Source of the DNA: Vitreimonas flagellata
GTDB lineage: Bacteria > Pseudomonadota > Alphaproteobacteria > Caulobacterales > Aquidulcibacteraceae
Direction of reading: 5' to 3'
Assembly: GCF_004634425.1 (NCBI RefSeq)
Contig: NZ_SBJL01000001.1
Coordinates: 779,001 to 843,000, forward strand
DNA: 64,000 nucleotides
Shown here: positions 22,762 through 30,441 of the stretch, in pieces
How the letters are laid out: every line of letters starts with the position of its first letter
Numbering within the stretch: position 1 is the first letter of the stretch
The notes under the pieces: generated by a model
Database searches by the model: none
Seen by the model: the letters and a program-made list of their open reading frames with translations, nothing else
What the model was told of the DNA's origin: nothing
Made by a program: the position numbers and the translations under genes

Positions 22762-23112
22762 ATGCAATCGAGTGCGCCTCCCCGGCCGACATACACTCCA
22801 GCGCTGATCTCAGCTTGGCTTGAACACCTCGGCTGGAAGCCCGCACAATTGGCTCGCGCCGTTGGAATTTCCGCTATGCAGATCGGCCGCTTGGCCAAGG
22901 GCGAACGCCCATATACCCAGCCAAATATCGAAGCGATCGCGAAAGCGCTTGGCGTCACGGTGGTGGAGCTTTTGGCCGTCGATCCAACCGATCCACAAAG
23001 CCGCTTACGCGTTGCCGCAGAGATCGCACGAATCCCGCCTGAACGGTACGCCGAGGCCATTTCTTACCTCGCTTATCTGGCCGAAAAACGAATCACCCCG
23101 GACGCCGAATAG
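22762..23112 (+). CDS. CI-like (XRE family) phage repressor
   Basis: A 116-residue protein with an N-terminal XRE helix-turn-helix (residues 12-72): LISAWLEHLGWKPAQLARAV, then ISAMQIGRLAKGERPYTQP, then IEAIAKALGVTVVELLAVDP. The remaining C-terminal 45 residues form one or two helices (RLRVAAEIARIPPERYAEAI), with no LexA/S24-type self-cleavage domain. So induction would need another route than RecA-driven autocleavage. It is divergent from the Cro-like gene and convergent in orientation with the rightward early promoter, the centre of the lysogeny switch. Confidence 0.8.
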   Translation: MQSSAPPRPTYTPALISAWLEHLGWKPAQLARAVGISAMQIGRLAKGERPYTQPNIEAIAKALGVTVVELLAVDPTDPQSRLRVAAEIARIPPERYAEAISYLAYLAEKRITPDAE

Positions 23113-23174
23113 ACGCCGTCGCACGCTCAACGCACATCAAAGCGCCGCCGAAACAAGGCCCGCCACACATCATC

Positions 23175-23203
23175 TTGACAGCGGAATAACCCGTGGGGTT
23201 AGT
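23175..23203 (+). promoter_or_regulatory. Rightward early promoter (PR-like) with embedded operator
   Basis: -35 TTGACA (23175-23180), 17-base spacer, -10 GTTAGT (23198-23203), then eight bases to the ATG at 23212, so transcripts would start at or beside the start codon. ATAACCCGTGGGGTTA (23186-23201) lies in the spacer and matches the leftward operator except at its centre. The layout is the same as at the leftward promoter. Confidence 0.75.
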
Positions 23204-23211
23204 GTCGGCGC

Positions 23212-23817
23212 ATGACGCAGGCATATCCCCTCGCGTGGCCGGATGGTTGGCCGCGCACACCGAAACACCGGCAGACCTCCAGCCGCTTCAAGGTCACCCA
23301 AGATCGCGCGCGGCGCAATCTGCTCGACCAGCTGCGCATGCTGGGCGCCACGCAGGGCCGCACGGTGATCTCGTCCGACGTCGCCGTTCGCCAAGACGGC
23401 CAGCCCTACGCCGACCAGGCGCGTCGGCTCATCCACGATCCGGGTGTCGCCGTTTATTTTGAGCTCGACGGCAAGGCGATGGTGATGGCCTGCGATCTCT
23501 ACACGCAGCCCTTCGAAAACATGCACGCGCTCGGCCACGCGATCGAGCATCTGCGCGGCCTCGATCGCCACGGCGGCGGCCACATGATCGAGCGCGCGTT
23601 TACGGGCTTTCAGGCCCTCCCGCCGCCGTCCACCAGCGAGCGCACCTGGTGGGACGTGCTCGAGTGCACGCGCGACGCCTCGATCGACGTCATCCGCGCC
23701 CAACACCGCCGGCTTTTAATGGATCACCATCCAGATCGCGGCGGCAGCGACGCACGCATGGCCGAGATCAATAGGGCTCGCGACAAAGCGATGGCCGAGC
23801 GGAGTATCCGCGCGTGA
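23212..23817 (+). CDS. Phage J-domain protein
   Basis: A 201-residue protein. The N-terminal part (residues 1-60) is basic and helical (RFKVTQDRARRNLLDQLR), the middle has DPGVAVYFELDGKAMVMACD and HALGHAIEHLRGLDRHGG, and residues 145-198 form a C-terminal J domain with WWDVL...IRAQHRRLLM and HPD at 173-175 followed by RGGSDARMAEINRARD. The HPD loop stimulates DnaK ATPase, so the protein probably recruits the host chaperone. It is the first gene of the rightward unit and its start codon is nearly at the mRNA 5' end, without Shine-Dalgarno. Confidence 0.85.
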   Translation: MTQAYPLAWPDGWPRTPKHRQTSSRFKVTQDRARRNLLDQLRMLGATQGRTVISSDVAVRQDGQPYADQARRLIHDPGVAVYFELDGKAMVMACDLYTQPFENMHALGHAIEHLRGLDRHGGGHMIERAFTGFQALPPPSTSERTWWDVLECTRDASIDVIRAQHRRLLMDHHPDRGGSDARMAEINRARDKAMAERSIRA

Positions 23818-24011
23818 CACCGGCCGACCTCGATCGCATCGAGCGCAGGGCGCGTGAGCAGATCGCCCACTGCGAAGCGCTCGACGCACGGCTCGCCGCC
23901 AAACGCGGCCATCGCGAGCCGTCCGGCTCGATCGTCCCCCACCAGGCGCAGCAGATCCTCGATCTCTGCGCCGAGCTCCGCAAACACATCGTGCAAAGGA
24001 AAACCGCATGA
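23814..24011 (+). CDS. Small helical phage protein, 65 aa
   Basis: Starts at GTG overlapping the stop of the J-domain gene (GTGA). The product is helical and charged (DRIERRAREQIAHCEALDAR, then VPHQAQQILDLCAELRKHIV). No domain is recognised; its co-translation with the J-domain protein suggests a linked early function. Confidence 0.55.
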   Translation: MTPADLDRIERRAREQIAHCEALDARLAAKRGHREPSGSIVPHQAQQILDLCAELRKHIVQRKTA

Positions 24012-24403
24012 CCGCCGCTCGACCGCGCCGCGCCAAAGTTCAGGCCACCAAGCCCGCTTTCGCAGCATGGATGCGCGACAACATGGGCGGCGATCACGAG
24101 CCCGAGCTCGTCGAGCACGCCCAAAGCGCTGAAGAAGCTGCGCGCTGGCACATCGAGTCGCTCTTCCGCTCCGGCGCAACAGGCGCCGATCACCTCCCTT
24201 TCGATGTCCTCACCCGACACCCACACACCGGCATGCTGCAACGCTTCCGTTGCGAGCAGCCGCCGGCGTTCGTCATGGGCGAGCTGCGCACCTGCCACCA
24301 ATGCGGCTGCACCGACGACGACGCGTGTGATCCGCCCTGTTCATGGGTGAGCAGGGATCTGTGCAGCGCCTGCAAAAAGCCAGCGCGGAGGCCTGCAACA
24401 TGA
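24008..24403 (+). CDS. Cys-rich phage protein (possible zinc site), 131 aa
   Basis: Starts at an ATG overlapping the upstream stop (ATGA). The N-terminal 75 residues are helical with AEEAARWHIESLFRSGATGAD; the C-terminal region has CHQCGCTDDDACDPPCSWV then LCSACKKPARRP, seven cysteines that could bind one or two zinc ions. This Cys motif, with an aromatic W shortly after the central Cys, occurs in small phage proteins of unknown function. Confidence 0.6.
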   Translation: MTAARPRRAKVQATKPAFAAWMRDNMGGDHEPELVEHAQSAEEAARWHIESLFRSGATGADHLPFDVLTRHPHTGMLQRFRCEQPPAFVMGELRTCHQCGCTDDDACDPPCSWVSRDLCSACKKPARRPAT

Positions 24404-24606
24404 GCCCGCTGCGATGGATTCGAGATTGGTGGTGGGCGCGCCAACGCGCCATCGACCTGGAAATTCTTTGGCCGTCGTGCCGAGACAATGCACCCGACCT
24501 AGATCGGGCCAAGGCTGCGTTTGCAGTCCACGCTTTCAACGATCCTGCTTGGATCGGCTTCTACGGTCGCGAGCGGCTCGCGAGCTTTATCGACGGTCTG
24601 GAATGA
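24400..24606 (+). CDS. Small phage hypothetical protein, 68 aa
   Basis: The ATG at 24400 overlaps the upstream stop (ATGA), which fixes the start. The product begins MSPLRWIRDWWWARQRAIDL and is Trp-rich in the first 15 residues, then helical with a terminal RERLASFIDGLE. It has no recognised domain. Confidence 0.5.
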   Translation: MSPLRWIRDWWWARQRAIDLEILWPSCRDNAPDLDRAKAAFAVHAFNDPAWIGFYGRERLASFIDGLE

Positions 24607-24845
24607 CCAAGCGCCGGCGATACGCGTCCGACAGCGAGGGAAAGCGCCTGGCCGCGCTCGCCCGCGAAATGGGCGTGAGCGACGTCGCCGGCGTCGATTT
24701 CTACCCCGACGGCCGCGTGCGCATCCTTGACGCCCGCGCCGCCGGCGGTCCACCAAACCCGCCGGGTAATAGCGCCCTGGACGAGACGGACCCAGATGCC
24801 GCGTTCGAACAGTGGAAAAATGGCGGCCATGCCGGGCGCGTTTAG
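24603..24845 (+). CDS. Small phage protein, 80 aa
   Basis: The ATG at 24603 overlaps the stop before it (ATGA). The sequence MTKRRRYASDSEGKRLAALA, then VAGVDFYPDGRVRILDARAA, suggests a basic N-terminal helix and a short beta-hairpin with a Gly/Pro tail. It overlaps the integrase start by 50 bases. It could be a small excisionase-like DNA-binding factor by position next to the integrase, but no HTH is visible. Confidence 0.5.
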   Translation: MTKRRRYASDSEGKRLAALAREMGVSDVAGVDFYPDGRVRILDARAAGGPPNPPGNSALDETDPDAAFEQWKNGGHAGRV

Positions 24846-26061
24846 AACCCAAAAGGCCTGCGCCAGCGGCTTCTACATCCGCATCACCTACGGCCGCGAG
24901 CGAGGCGCCGTCGTGCTAGGCGCATACAAAGCCAAAACCCGCGCCGAGGCCGAGCAGCTCGAGCGCGACGACGCCGCCGATCGCGCCCTGCGCTACGCTG
25001 ACGCCCGCGCCGGATTTGCCGACGCGCGCACCGTCGCCGGCATCGTCGAGCGCTACATCGATAGCAACGAGTTTAAGCGCTGCGCCGACAGCACGCAGCG
25101 AAGCCGCGAGCAGATCCTGCGCGAGCTCCTGCTCGATCGCGTCGAGGGCCGCGGCCTCGGCACCATGCCCACCGTCGCCCTCAAATCCGCCAAGCTGATC
25201 GGCAGCTTCGAGCGCTGGCGCGACGCCCAGGCCGCCCAGCGCGGCGCCCGGGCGGCCGACCAGCGCGTCGAGTATCTGCGCACGGCGATCTATTGGGGCA
25301 TGAAGCGCGGCCTGGCCGAGAAGAACCCGGTGGCCGGGCTCACCAAGGTTTGGTCAACCGACCGCTCCGAGCTCATCCTCGAGGCGCAGCACGTCGCCAA
25401 ATTCCTGGACTGGGTAAAGCGCCAGATCGACGACGTCTGGGCCAACGAGCCGCCCTGCGTCACCGAGGTGGTGAACGGCAAACGCTACCTGAAAAAGCGC
25501 GACGGCCGGCCCCGGCTCAACACCAAGCGGATCGCCCAGATCACCCGGCTGGCCGCGGCGCGCGACACGGTGCTCCTGGCGATCAACAACGGCATGCGGC
25601 GCGAGAACCTGGCCCTGCACACGTTCGCCGAGCGCCAGGGCTCCGCGCTCGCCTACACCGCCCTCAAGGGCGCACGCCGGGCCAAGACGGCCGGCAAGAA
25701 GCGCCGCGTCACCGTCGTGCCCGTGTTCGAGATCCCGGCCATGGTCTACGCCAGGCGCTGGGAAGCCACCGGCGCGTCGAGCCCCTGGGTGATCACCAGC
25801 GCACGCGGCGCGCCCTACACGCCCGGCGCCCTAGGCGAGCTCGTCAATGAGAGCCTGGCGGCGGCCGGCGTCGAGCGGACCCTGCACGACTGCAAGGGCA
25901 CGTTCGTGACCACCATGCGGACCATGGGCTTCTCGAACGCCGAGGTCGCCGAAATGGTCGATTGGTCCGAGGATGACGTCGACGCGATCGCCCGCCGCTA
26001 CGTCTCGGCCCCGGCGATCGCCAACGCCATGATCGAGCGGATGAAGCGCCGGAAGGGCTGA
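24796..26061 (+). CDS. Tyrosine-type phage integrase
   Basis: I use the ATG at 24796 (MPRSNSGKMAAMPG); internal ATGs at 24820 and 24829 are alternatives, as GTGGA precedes 24820. The 421-residue protein has an N-terminal arm-binding region (about 15-70), a core-binding domain (about 75-190) and a C-terminal catalytic domain. The visible catalytic residues are the Arg in NNGMRREN (near 266), His and Lys of TLHDCKGTFVTT (near 364), and Tyr in ARRYVSAP (near 400). It integrates and excises the prophage at the adjacent tRNA-Pro. It runs toward the attachment site, so its 3' end lies by the right prophage end. Confidence 0.92.
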   Translation: MPRSNSGKMAAMPGAFRTQKACASGFYIRITYGRERGAVVLGAYKAKTRAEAEQLERDDAADRALRYADARAGFADARTVAGIVERYIDSNEFKRCADSTQRSREQILRELLLDRVEGRGLGTMPTVALKSAKLIGSFERWRDAQAAQRGARAADQRVEYLRTAIYWGMKRGLAEKNPVAGLTKVWSTDRSELILEAQHVAKFLDWVKRQIDDVWANEPPCVTEVVNGKRYLKKRDGRPRLNTKRIAQITRLAAARDTVLLAINNGMRRENLALHTFAERQGSALAYTALKGARRAKTAGKKRRVTVVPVFEIPAMVYARRWEATGASSPWVITSARGAPYTPGALGELVNESLAAAGVERTLHDCKGTFVTTMRTMGFSNAEVAEMVDWSEDDVDAIARRYVSAPAIANAMIERMKRRKG

Positions 26062-26102
26062 ACCGCGAACGCCCTGTACGAAACCATGTACGAAAACGGC
26101 AA

Positions 26103-26134
26103 AAGGCCCGCACCGGCTTCCCAGTGCGGGCCTT
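26103..26134. terminator. Bidirectional terminator between integrase and tRNA-Pro
   Basis: Perfect 11-base arms AAGGCCCGCAC (26103-26113) and GTGCGGGCCTT (26124-26134) around a ten-base loop. A T-run follows in the + direction (TGATTTTGTT) and T-rich sequence follows on the other strand as well, so it can stop both the integrase and tRNA transcripts. Confidence 0.85.
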
Positions 26135-26142
26135 GATTTTGT

Positions 26143-26219
26143 TGGTCGGGGCAGAGGGATTCGAACTCTCGACATCCAGCTCCCAAAGCTGGCGCTCTAC
26201 CAGGCTGAGCTATACCCCG
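26143..26219 (-). tRNA. tRNA-Pro(TGG), prophage attachment locus
   Basis: A 77-base cloverleaf on the minus strand with acceptor arms CGGGGTA / TGCCCCG, anticodon stem CCAGC/GCTGG, loop TTTGGGA (anticodon TGG) and encoded CCA at 26145-26143. Its 3' end faces the integrase and prophage, so the 3' half is the probable attR/attL core. The matching att copy should be at the left prophage end outside the window. The sequence appears intact, so integration has restored the tRNA. Confidence 0.92.
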
Positions 26220-26264
26220 ACTGGGCGGCTCTGTTGCCACGCGCCGCGTCTCACCGCAACGCAC

Positions 26265-26744
26265 TTACTGGAAGATGCGGTGCCGCACCCGGTCGCCAGG
26301 GCGAATACCCAGTTCAGCGGCGCGACCGCCTCGGATCTCCAACACACCGCGTGTCATGCCCACCGCCGGCACCGGCTCTTCCGAATACGGCGTCGTGCGC
26401 TCGGCGATGTTCAGGATGCGCCCGTCCGGGGCGATGAAGATGATGTCGAGCGGGATGATTGTATTGCGCATCCAGAAGCTCGCCATTTCGGGCTGCTGGA
26501 AGTGAAACAGCATGCCGCGGTCGTCGGCGAGGCTTTCACGGAACATGAGCCCCTGATTGCGCTCGCGCTCGTCGTCAGCGATTTCGGCGGTGAAGGTGAC
26601 GGGTCCATTGCGCGTCTCGACCACCACCTGCTCCAGCTCCAGACCGGATACCGGATCGATCGTCGCCCGCGGCGCGGGCTGGGCGCAGGCGTAAATCGCC
26701 AACGATAGAACGAGAGCAAAAGTCCGCGCGGCGACCGTAAGCAT
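26265..26744 (-). CDS. DUF192 family exported protein
   Basis: A 159-residue protein with an N-terminal signal sequence (about residues 1-22, LALVLSLAIYAC-like; cleavage after ACAQPA likely). The DUF192 core follows: TAEIADDERERNQGLMFRES, then GMLFHFQQPEMASFWMRNTI, then PLDIIFIAPDGRI, and a C-terminal LEIRGGRAAELGIRPGDRV. DUF192 proteins are small periplasmic or secreted beta-barrel-like proteins of unknown function found in many Alphaproteobacteria. It stands alone between two tRNA genes. No promoter is seen clearly upstream. Confidence 0.85.
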   Translation of the reverse strand: MLTVAARTFALVLSLAIYACAQPAPRATIDPVSGLELEQVVVETRNGPVTFTAEIADDERERNQGLMFRESLADDRGMLFHFQQPEMASFWMRNTIIPLDIIFIAPDGRILNIAERTTPYSEEPVPAVGMTRGVLEIRGGRAAELGIRPGDRVRHRIFQ

Positions 26745-26798
26745 GATGGCGTCCCCTGGTGTGGGGGCGCTTCTAGCACGGCGGCGAAGGCGGGAAAG

Positions 26799-26873
26799 TG
26801 GCAGGCCCTAGGGGAGTCGAACCCCTCTTTCCTGGTTGAAAACCAGGCGTCCTAACCGATAGACGAAGGGCCC
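26799..26873 (-). tRNA. tRNA-Glu(TTC)
   Basis: A 75-base cloverleaf on the minus strand: acceptor GGGCCCT with AGGGCCT, a D-arm with TCGGTTAG, anticodon stem CCTGG/CCAGG around TTTTCAA (anticodon TTC), T-arm GGGGTTCGACTCCCC, discriminator G and encoded CCA. Confidence 0.92.
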
Positions 26874-26957
26874 GCGTGGCCCGCCTAGGTCGCCCCAGGC
26901 GCGCGGGAAGGCGCCATATAGAGGCGCTCGCTGACGCTGGCAAGCGGGGAGAAGCAA

Positions 26958-27086
26958 ATGCTGGGGATCGTGGGGCTGATAACCGGCTGGGCGCTGCTCT
27001 TGCCGCTCCTACTCTTCATTTACCTGAGGCTCGGCTTTCCAAGCATGGATTGGATGATTCCCTTCCTCCACATCGCCGCCGACTGA
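26958..27086 (+). CDS. Small single-span membrane protein, 42 aa
   Basis: A short frame with GGGGAG six bases before the ATG. The product MLGIVGLITGWALLLPLLLF is one hydrophobic span, followed by IYLRLGFPSMDWMIPFLHIA and a short end. The good ribosome site and a full-length hydrophobic span suggest a real small membrane protein, though without homologues in hand it stays uncertain. It lies between tRNA-Glu and recJ. Confidence 0.5.
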   Translation: MLGIVGLITGWALLLPLLLFIYLRLGFPSMDWMIPFLHIAAD

Positions 27087-27173
27087 CTTTCCGGTGCTCG
27101 CATTCTCGACCCTCATGGGCTTCGCCATAATCGCGTGATCGGTCGGCAAACTCAGCGAGCGCGACGAAGAATT

Positions 27174-28973
27174 CTAACCCTTCGCTTCGGCCAGATCGAC
27201 GATCTCGACTTCTGCTTTCACGTTGCCGTTCCATTCGTTGCGCTTGAGGCGCACGGCAGCGTGATAGGTCGCGTCCTTCTTCATCATCGCCTCACCCATC
27301 GGGTTCTTCATGGCGCGGAACGCGATGCCGCTGACGCGCGCGCCGCGGCCATCTTCCAGCGTGAAGCGCACATGCTCTTCCTTCACGAGTTTCGCGAAGC
27401 TGAAGCGCACGTTCGGCAACGCGAACATCGGCTCCGGATGCCCCTGCCCGTACGGGCCAATGCGATCGAGCGCATCGATGAGATCAAGATCAAGCGCGCC
27501 GATCGAGCCGGCAGCGTCGATCGACAGCGCACGCGCCTCGCCCGCCGACGCCGCGAGTTCGCCCGTAAGCTTCTCTGAAAGAAACTCCTTCAGCGCTTCG
27601 ACTTTGTTCCACTCGACCGTGAGGCCAGCCGCCGCCGCGTGGCCGCCGCCATTGATAAGCAAGCCCGCCTCCTTGGCCGCAGCGACTGCGCCGCCAAGGT
27701 TCACGCCCGGCGTTGAACGTCCTGACCCCTTCGCGGGCTCGTGCTCGCTCACGCCGCCCAACACGATCGTCGGCTTCATCAGCCGATCCTTCAGCCGCCC
27801 CGCCGCGATGCCAATTACGCCCGGATGCCAGCGATGTGAGCCGACGATGATGACGTTGTGCTTCTCTGCCTCCGCGATCGCGTCGGTTTCAGCTTCCGCC
27901 AGCATCTCCGCTTCGCGCTGACGCCGCTCTTGGTTCAACGCTTCAAGCGTCGCCGCCAACTCGCGCGCTTCATCTGGATCTTCGGTCGAAAGCAACCGCG
28001 TTGCGAGCGACGCATCCCCGACGCGACCGCCCGCATTGATGCGCGGCCCCAGAATAAAGCCCAAATCATAGACGCTGGCTTGGCCCTTGCGACCGGCATT
28101 CTCCGCAAGCGCGGCCATGCCGATATTCTTGCCGTTGCGCAGCACTTTCAGGCCTTGCGCCACAATCGCGCGATTGAAGCCCGTGAGCGGCGCCACATCG
28201 CAGACAGTGCCGATCGCGGCAAGATCGAGCATCTGCATCAGATCAGGCAGATTGTTCGAGCCAATCGAACCACGCCGACGCGCCTCGCGATTGATCGCCG
28301 CCATCGCCACTAGCACGACGCCTGCGGCCGTTAGATGGCCTTGGCCCGAGCGATCGTCCATGCGGTTCGGATTGACCACCGCGCGCGCCTTCGGCGGCGG
28401 CCCGCCCATCAAATGGTGATCGAGCACAACGACATCGATACCCAGATCAGCCGCCGCATTGAGCGGGCCCTCAGCCGCCGCGCCGCAATCGACGGTGATG
28501 ACAAGCTCGACGCCTGCCGCCTTCAAGCGCTCGAACGCCACGATCGACGGGCCGTAGCCCTCGGTCATCCGGTCCGGCACGTAGATTTTCAGCTCGCGCC
28601 CACGCGCGCGGAAATAGCGCACGAGCTGCGCGCCCGATGAGCCGCCATCGACATCGTAATCGGCGAGCACGGCACAAGAGCGACCACTCACGATAGCGTC
28701 TTCGATCACGCGCGCCGCTTCATCCATGTCCTGAAACGTGGAGGGGTCTGGAAACAGCGCTTTCAGCGTCGGCTCAAGAAAGGTCGGCGCACCCTCCAGC
28801 GAGATGCCGCGCCCCGCCATCAGGCGCGCCGCGATTTCCGGCAGCGAAAAGCGCCGGCGAAACGCCTCAACCAGCGTCAGGTCCGCGTCACGCGAACGCC
28901 AGCGCCGCCCGGTGAGCGAACGCTCGACGCCAAGAAACGCCGCGTTGGCATCCAGCTTCAACGCGGCGCTCAT
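27174..28973 (-). CDS. recJ: Single-stranded-DNA-specific exonuclease RecJ
   Basis: A 599-residue protein with the DHH-superfamily motifs: LADYDVDGGSSGAQL (motif I, near residue 102), VDCGAAAEGP (motif II region), and VVLDHHLMGG (motif III, near 182). The DHHA1-type C-terminal domain contains GRSTPGVNLGGAVAAAKE and GGHAAAAGLTVEW, and an OB-like region ends in PMFALPNVRFSF. RecJ removes 5' single strands in recombinational and mismatch repair. It is a single gene, transcribed like the hom-glpX genes upstream, with a short lipoprotein gene between. Confidence 0.95.
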   Translation of the reverse strand: MSAALKLDANAAFLGVERSLTGRRWRSRDADLTLVEAFRRRFSLPEIAARLMAGRGISLEGAPTFLEPTLKALFPDPSTFQDMDEAARVIEDAIVSGRSCAVLADYDVDGGSSGAQLVRYFRARGRELKIYVPDRMTEGYGPSIVAFERLKAAGVELVITVDCGAAAEGPLNAAADLGIDVVVLDHHLMGGPPPKARAVVNPNRMDDRSGQGHLTAAGVVLVAMAAINREARRRGSIGSNNLPDLMQMLDLAAIGTVCDVAPLTGFNRAIVAQGLKVLRNGKNIGMAALAENAGRKGQASVYDLGFILGPRINAGGRVGDASLATRLLSTEDPDEARELAATLEALNQERRQREAEMLAEAETDAIAEAEKHNVIIVGSHRWHPGVIGIAAGRLKDRLMKPTIVLGGVSEHEPAKGSGRSTPGVNLGGAVAAAKEAGLLINGGGHAAAAGLTVEWNKVEALKEFLSEKLTGELAASAGEARALSIDAAGSIGALDLDLIDALDRIGPYGQGHPEPMFALPNVRFSFAKLVKEEHVRFTLEDGRGARVSGIAFRAMKNPMGEAMMKKDATYHAAVRLKRNEWNGNVKAEVEIVDLAEAKG

Positions 28974-29046
28974 GCTTGTTTAAACGAATCGCTTGGGCGC
29001 ATGCGCCAGCATCGCACAGGCGCACGCGCTCAAAAGCCCTGCCGCC

Positions 29047-29406
29047 TCAGTGGACGGTGTAATTCACGCCGCCGCCGGCCTGGATCGCCATGCGCTGGTA
29101 AGCCTGTTGGCCGCCACCGCTCACGGAACCCGCCCCCACGTCCCAACACCCGGCCGAGACCGTGAAATCGTAGGATCGGCCCGGCGGGATCGCCGTGCCA
29201 CTTGGGAGGCGGTTCAAGCCATATGTGGACACATTGCAGGCCGAGATCAGCACCACATCGACCATGTAAGGGCTCGCGTTCGAAACGCGGATCGTGCCGG
29301 TCGGTTCACCCGGCCGGATCAGCGGCCCACCCGTGATCATGCTCGCGCACGCGCTCAACATCAGCGTACACGCCACAGCGATCGCGCCACGCACAAACTT
29401 CTTCAT
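29047..29406 (-). CDS. Small lipoprotein
   Basis: A 119-residue protein with a lipoprotein signal MKKFVRGAIAVACTLMLSAC (lipobox LSAC; Cys20, then Ala-Ser). The mature part (ASMITGGPLIRPGEPTG, TIRVSNASPYMVDVVLI, CNVSTYGLNRLPSGTA and a Gly/Ser-rich SAGCWDVGAGS) is beta-rich with two cysteines that could form a disulfide. Ala+2/Ser after Cys favours outer-membrane sorting. It lies between recJ and glpX. No specific function is recognised. Confidence 0.75.
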   Translation of the reverse strand: MKKFVRGAIAVACTLMLSACASMITGGPLIRPGEPTGTIRVSNASPYMVDVVLISACNVSTYGLNRLPSGTAIPPGRSYDFTVSAGCWDVGAGSVSGGGQQAYQRMAIQAGGGVNYTVH

Positions 29407-29490
29407 CTCAGCCCCCAGATTTCGGCTCGCGCCGATTCCATGAGAGCAGAGCGCGGCGCCACGCGGACGTGGCCCCCCAATTTGTGAGGT

Positions 29491-30441
29491 TTAGGCGACT
29501 GGCTGCTTCAAGCGCAGCTCAGCGACGGTGCGCGTCGCCGAATTCATCACGATCGTATTCGTGTGCACGATTCCGGCGACGTTCTTTACACCGTAGAGTA
29601 GCGAGCCGGTCGTCACGCCCGTTGCAATAAAGATCGCATCGGCGCTGACCAATTCATCCAGGGTGTAGCGGCGCTTCACATCGGAGAGGCCAGCGTGTTC
29701 AGCGCGCACGCGCTCTTCATCGTTGCGAATGATGAGCCGCCCTTGAAACTGGCCGCCGACGCATTTCAGAGCCGCCGCCGCGAGCACGCCTTCGGGCGCA
29801 CCGCCGGAGCCGACATACATATCGATGCCGGTTTCGGGATTGGTGCAATTGATAACGCCGGCGATGTCGCCGTCGCCGATTAAATGCACGCGCGCGCCGA
29901 CAGCACGCAGCGCTTCGATGATGCTGGCATGGCGCGGGCGATCGAGCACGCAGACGCCGATGTCCTGCACCGTGACGCCTTTCGCGCGCGCCAGGGCGCG
30001 CACGTTTTGGTCCACTGGCTTATCAAGATCGACGATGCCTTCTTCGTAGCCCGGCCCGATCGCGAGCTTATCCATATACGTGTCCGGCGCATGCAGAAGG
30101 CCGCCCTTCGGCGCCAGCGCCATCACCGACATCGCGTTGGCCTTCGCCTTCGCCGTCAGAGTGGTGCCTTCCAACGGATCGACCGCAATATCGAGCGCGG
30201 GGCCGACGCCCTTGCCGACTTCTTCGCCCACATAAAGCATCGGCGCTTCATCGCGCTCGCCTTCACCAATCACGACGCGGCCCTTGATCGGCAGCGCGTT
30301 CAACGCCGCGCGCATCGCATCGACCGCCGCCTGGTCCGCCGCTCTCTCGTCGCCTCGTCCGGTAAACTGCGCCGCCGCAATCGCGGCTGCTATCGGCGCA
30401 CGAACCGCGGCAAACGCGAGATCGTCGGTGATGGCGTTCAT
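29491..30441 (-). CDS. glpX: Fructose-1,6-bisphosphatase class II
   Basis: A 316-residue protein with the class II FBPase/GlpX motifs: VVIGEGERDEAPMLYVGE (about residues 56-73), AVDPLEGTTLTAK (metal-binding Asp/Glu, about 87-99), and a C-terminal IRPSxDx-like region with YVGSGGAPEGVLAAAALK (about 209-227). It converts fructose-1,6-bisphosphate to fructose-6-phosphate in gluconeogenesis. Its start overlaps the stop of the homoserine dehydrogenase gene (ATGA), so alaC, hom and glpX are probably one transcript. Confidence 0.95.
   Translation of the reverse strand: MNAITDDLAFAAVRAPIAAAIAAAQFTGRGDERAADQAAVDAMRAALNALPIKGRVVIGEGERDEAPMLYVGEEVGKGVGPALDIAVDPLEGTTLTAKAKANAMSVMALAPKGGLLHAPDTYMDKLAIGPGYEEGIVDLDKPVDQNVRALARAKGVTVQDIGVCVLDRPRHASIIEALRAVGARVHLIGDGDIAGVINCTNPETGIDMYVGSGGAPEGVLAAAALKCVGGQFQGRLIIRNDEERVRAEHAGLSDVKRRYTLDELVSADAIFIATGVTTGSLLYGVKNVAGIVHTNTIVMNSATRTVAELRLKQPVA

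Larger units (their letters stand above)
1..26143. mobile_element. Podovirus-like prophage, right-hand part
   Basis: Contiguous phage genes fill this stretch: ejection/tail proteins, tail adaptor, major capsid, scaffold, portal, large and small terminase, replication and regulatory genes, a CI/Cro switch and a tyrosine integrase. The integrase lies next to a tRNA-Pro gene whose 3' end faces the prophage, the usual geometry for integration into a tRNA 3' end. The left end is outside the window, as are any lysis genes. Short-tail (podovirus) morphology is inferred from a portal / adaptor / beta-rich tail / ejection-protein order and from the absence of a tape-measure or sheath gene in the visible part. 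No disrupted core gene is seen, so it may be intact. Confidence 0.9.

Noticed and set aside
27858-28640. Frames on the + strand opposite recJ
   Set aside because: recJ has all its DHH motifs; these frames are shadows.
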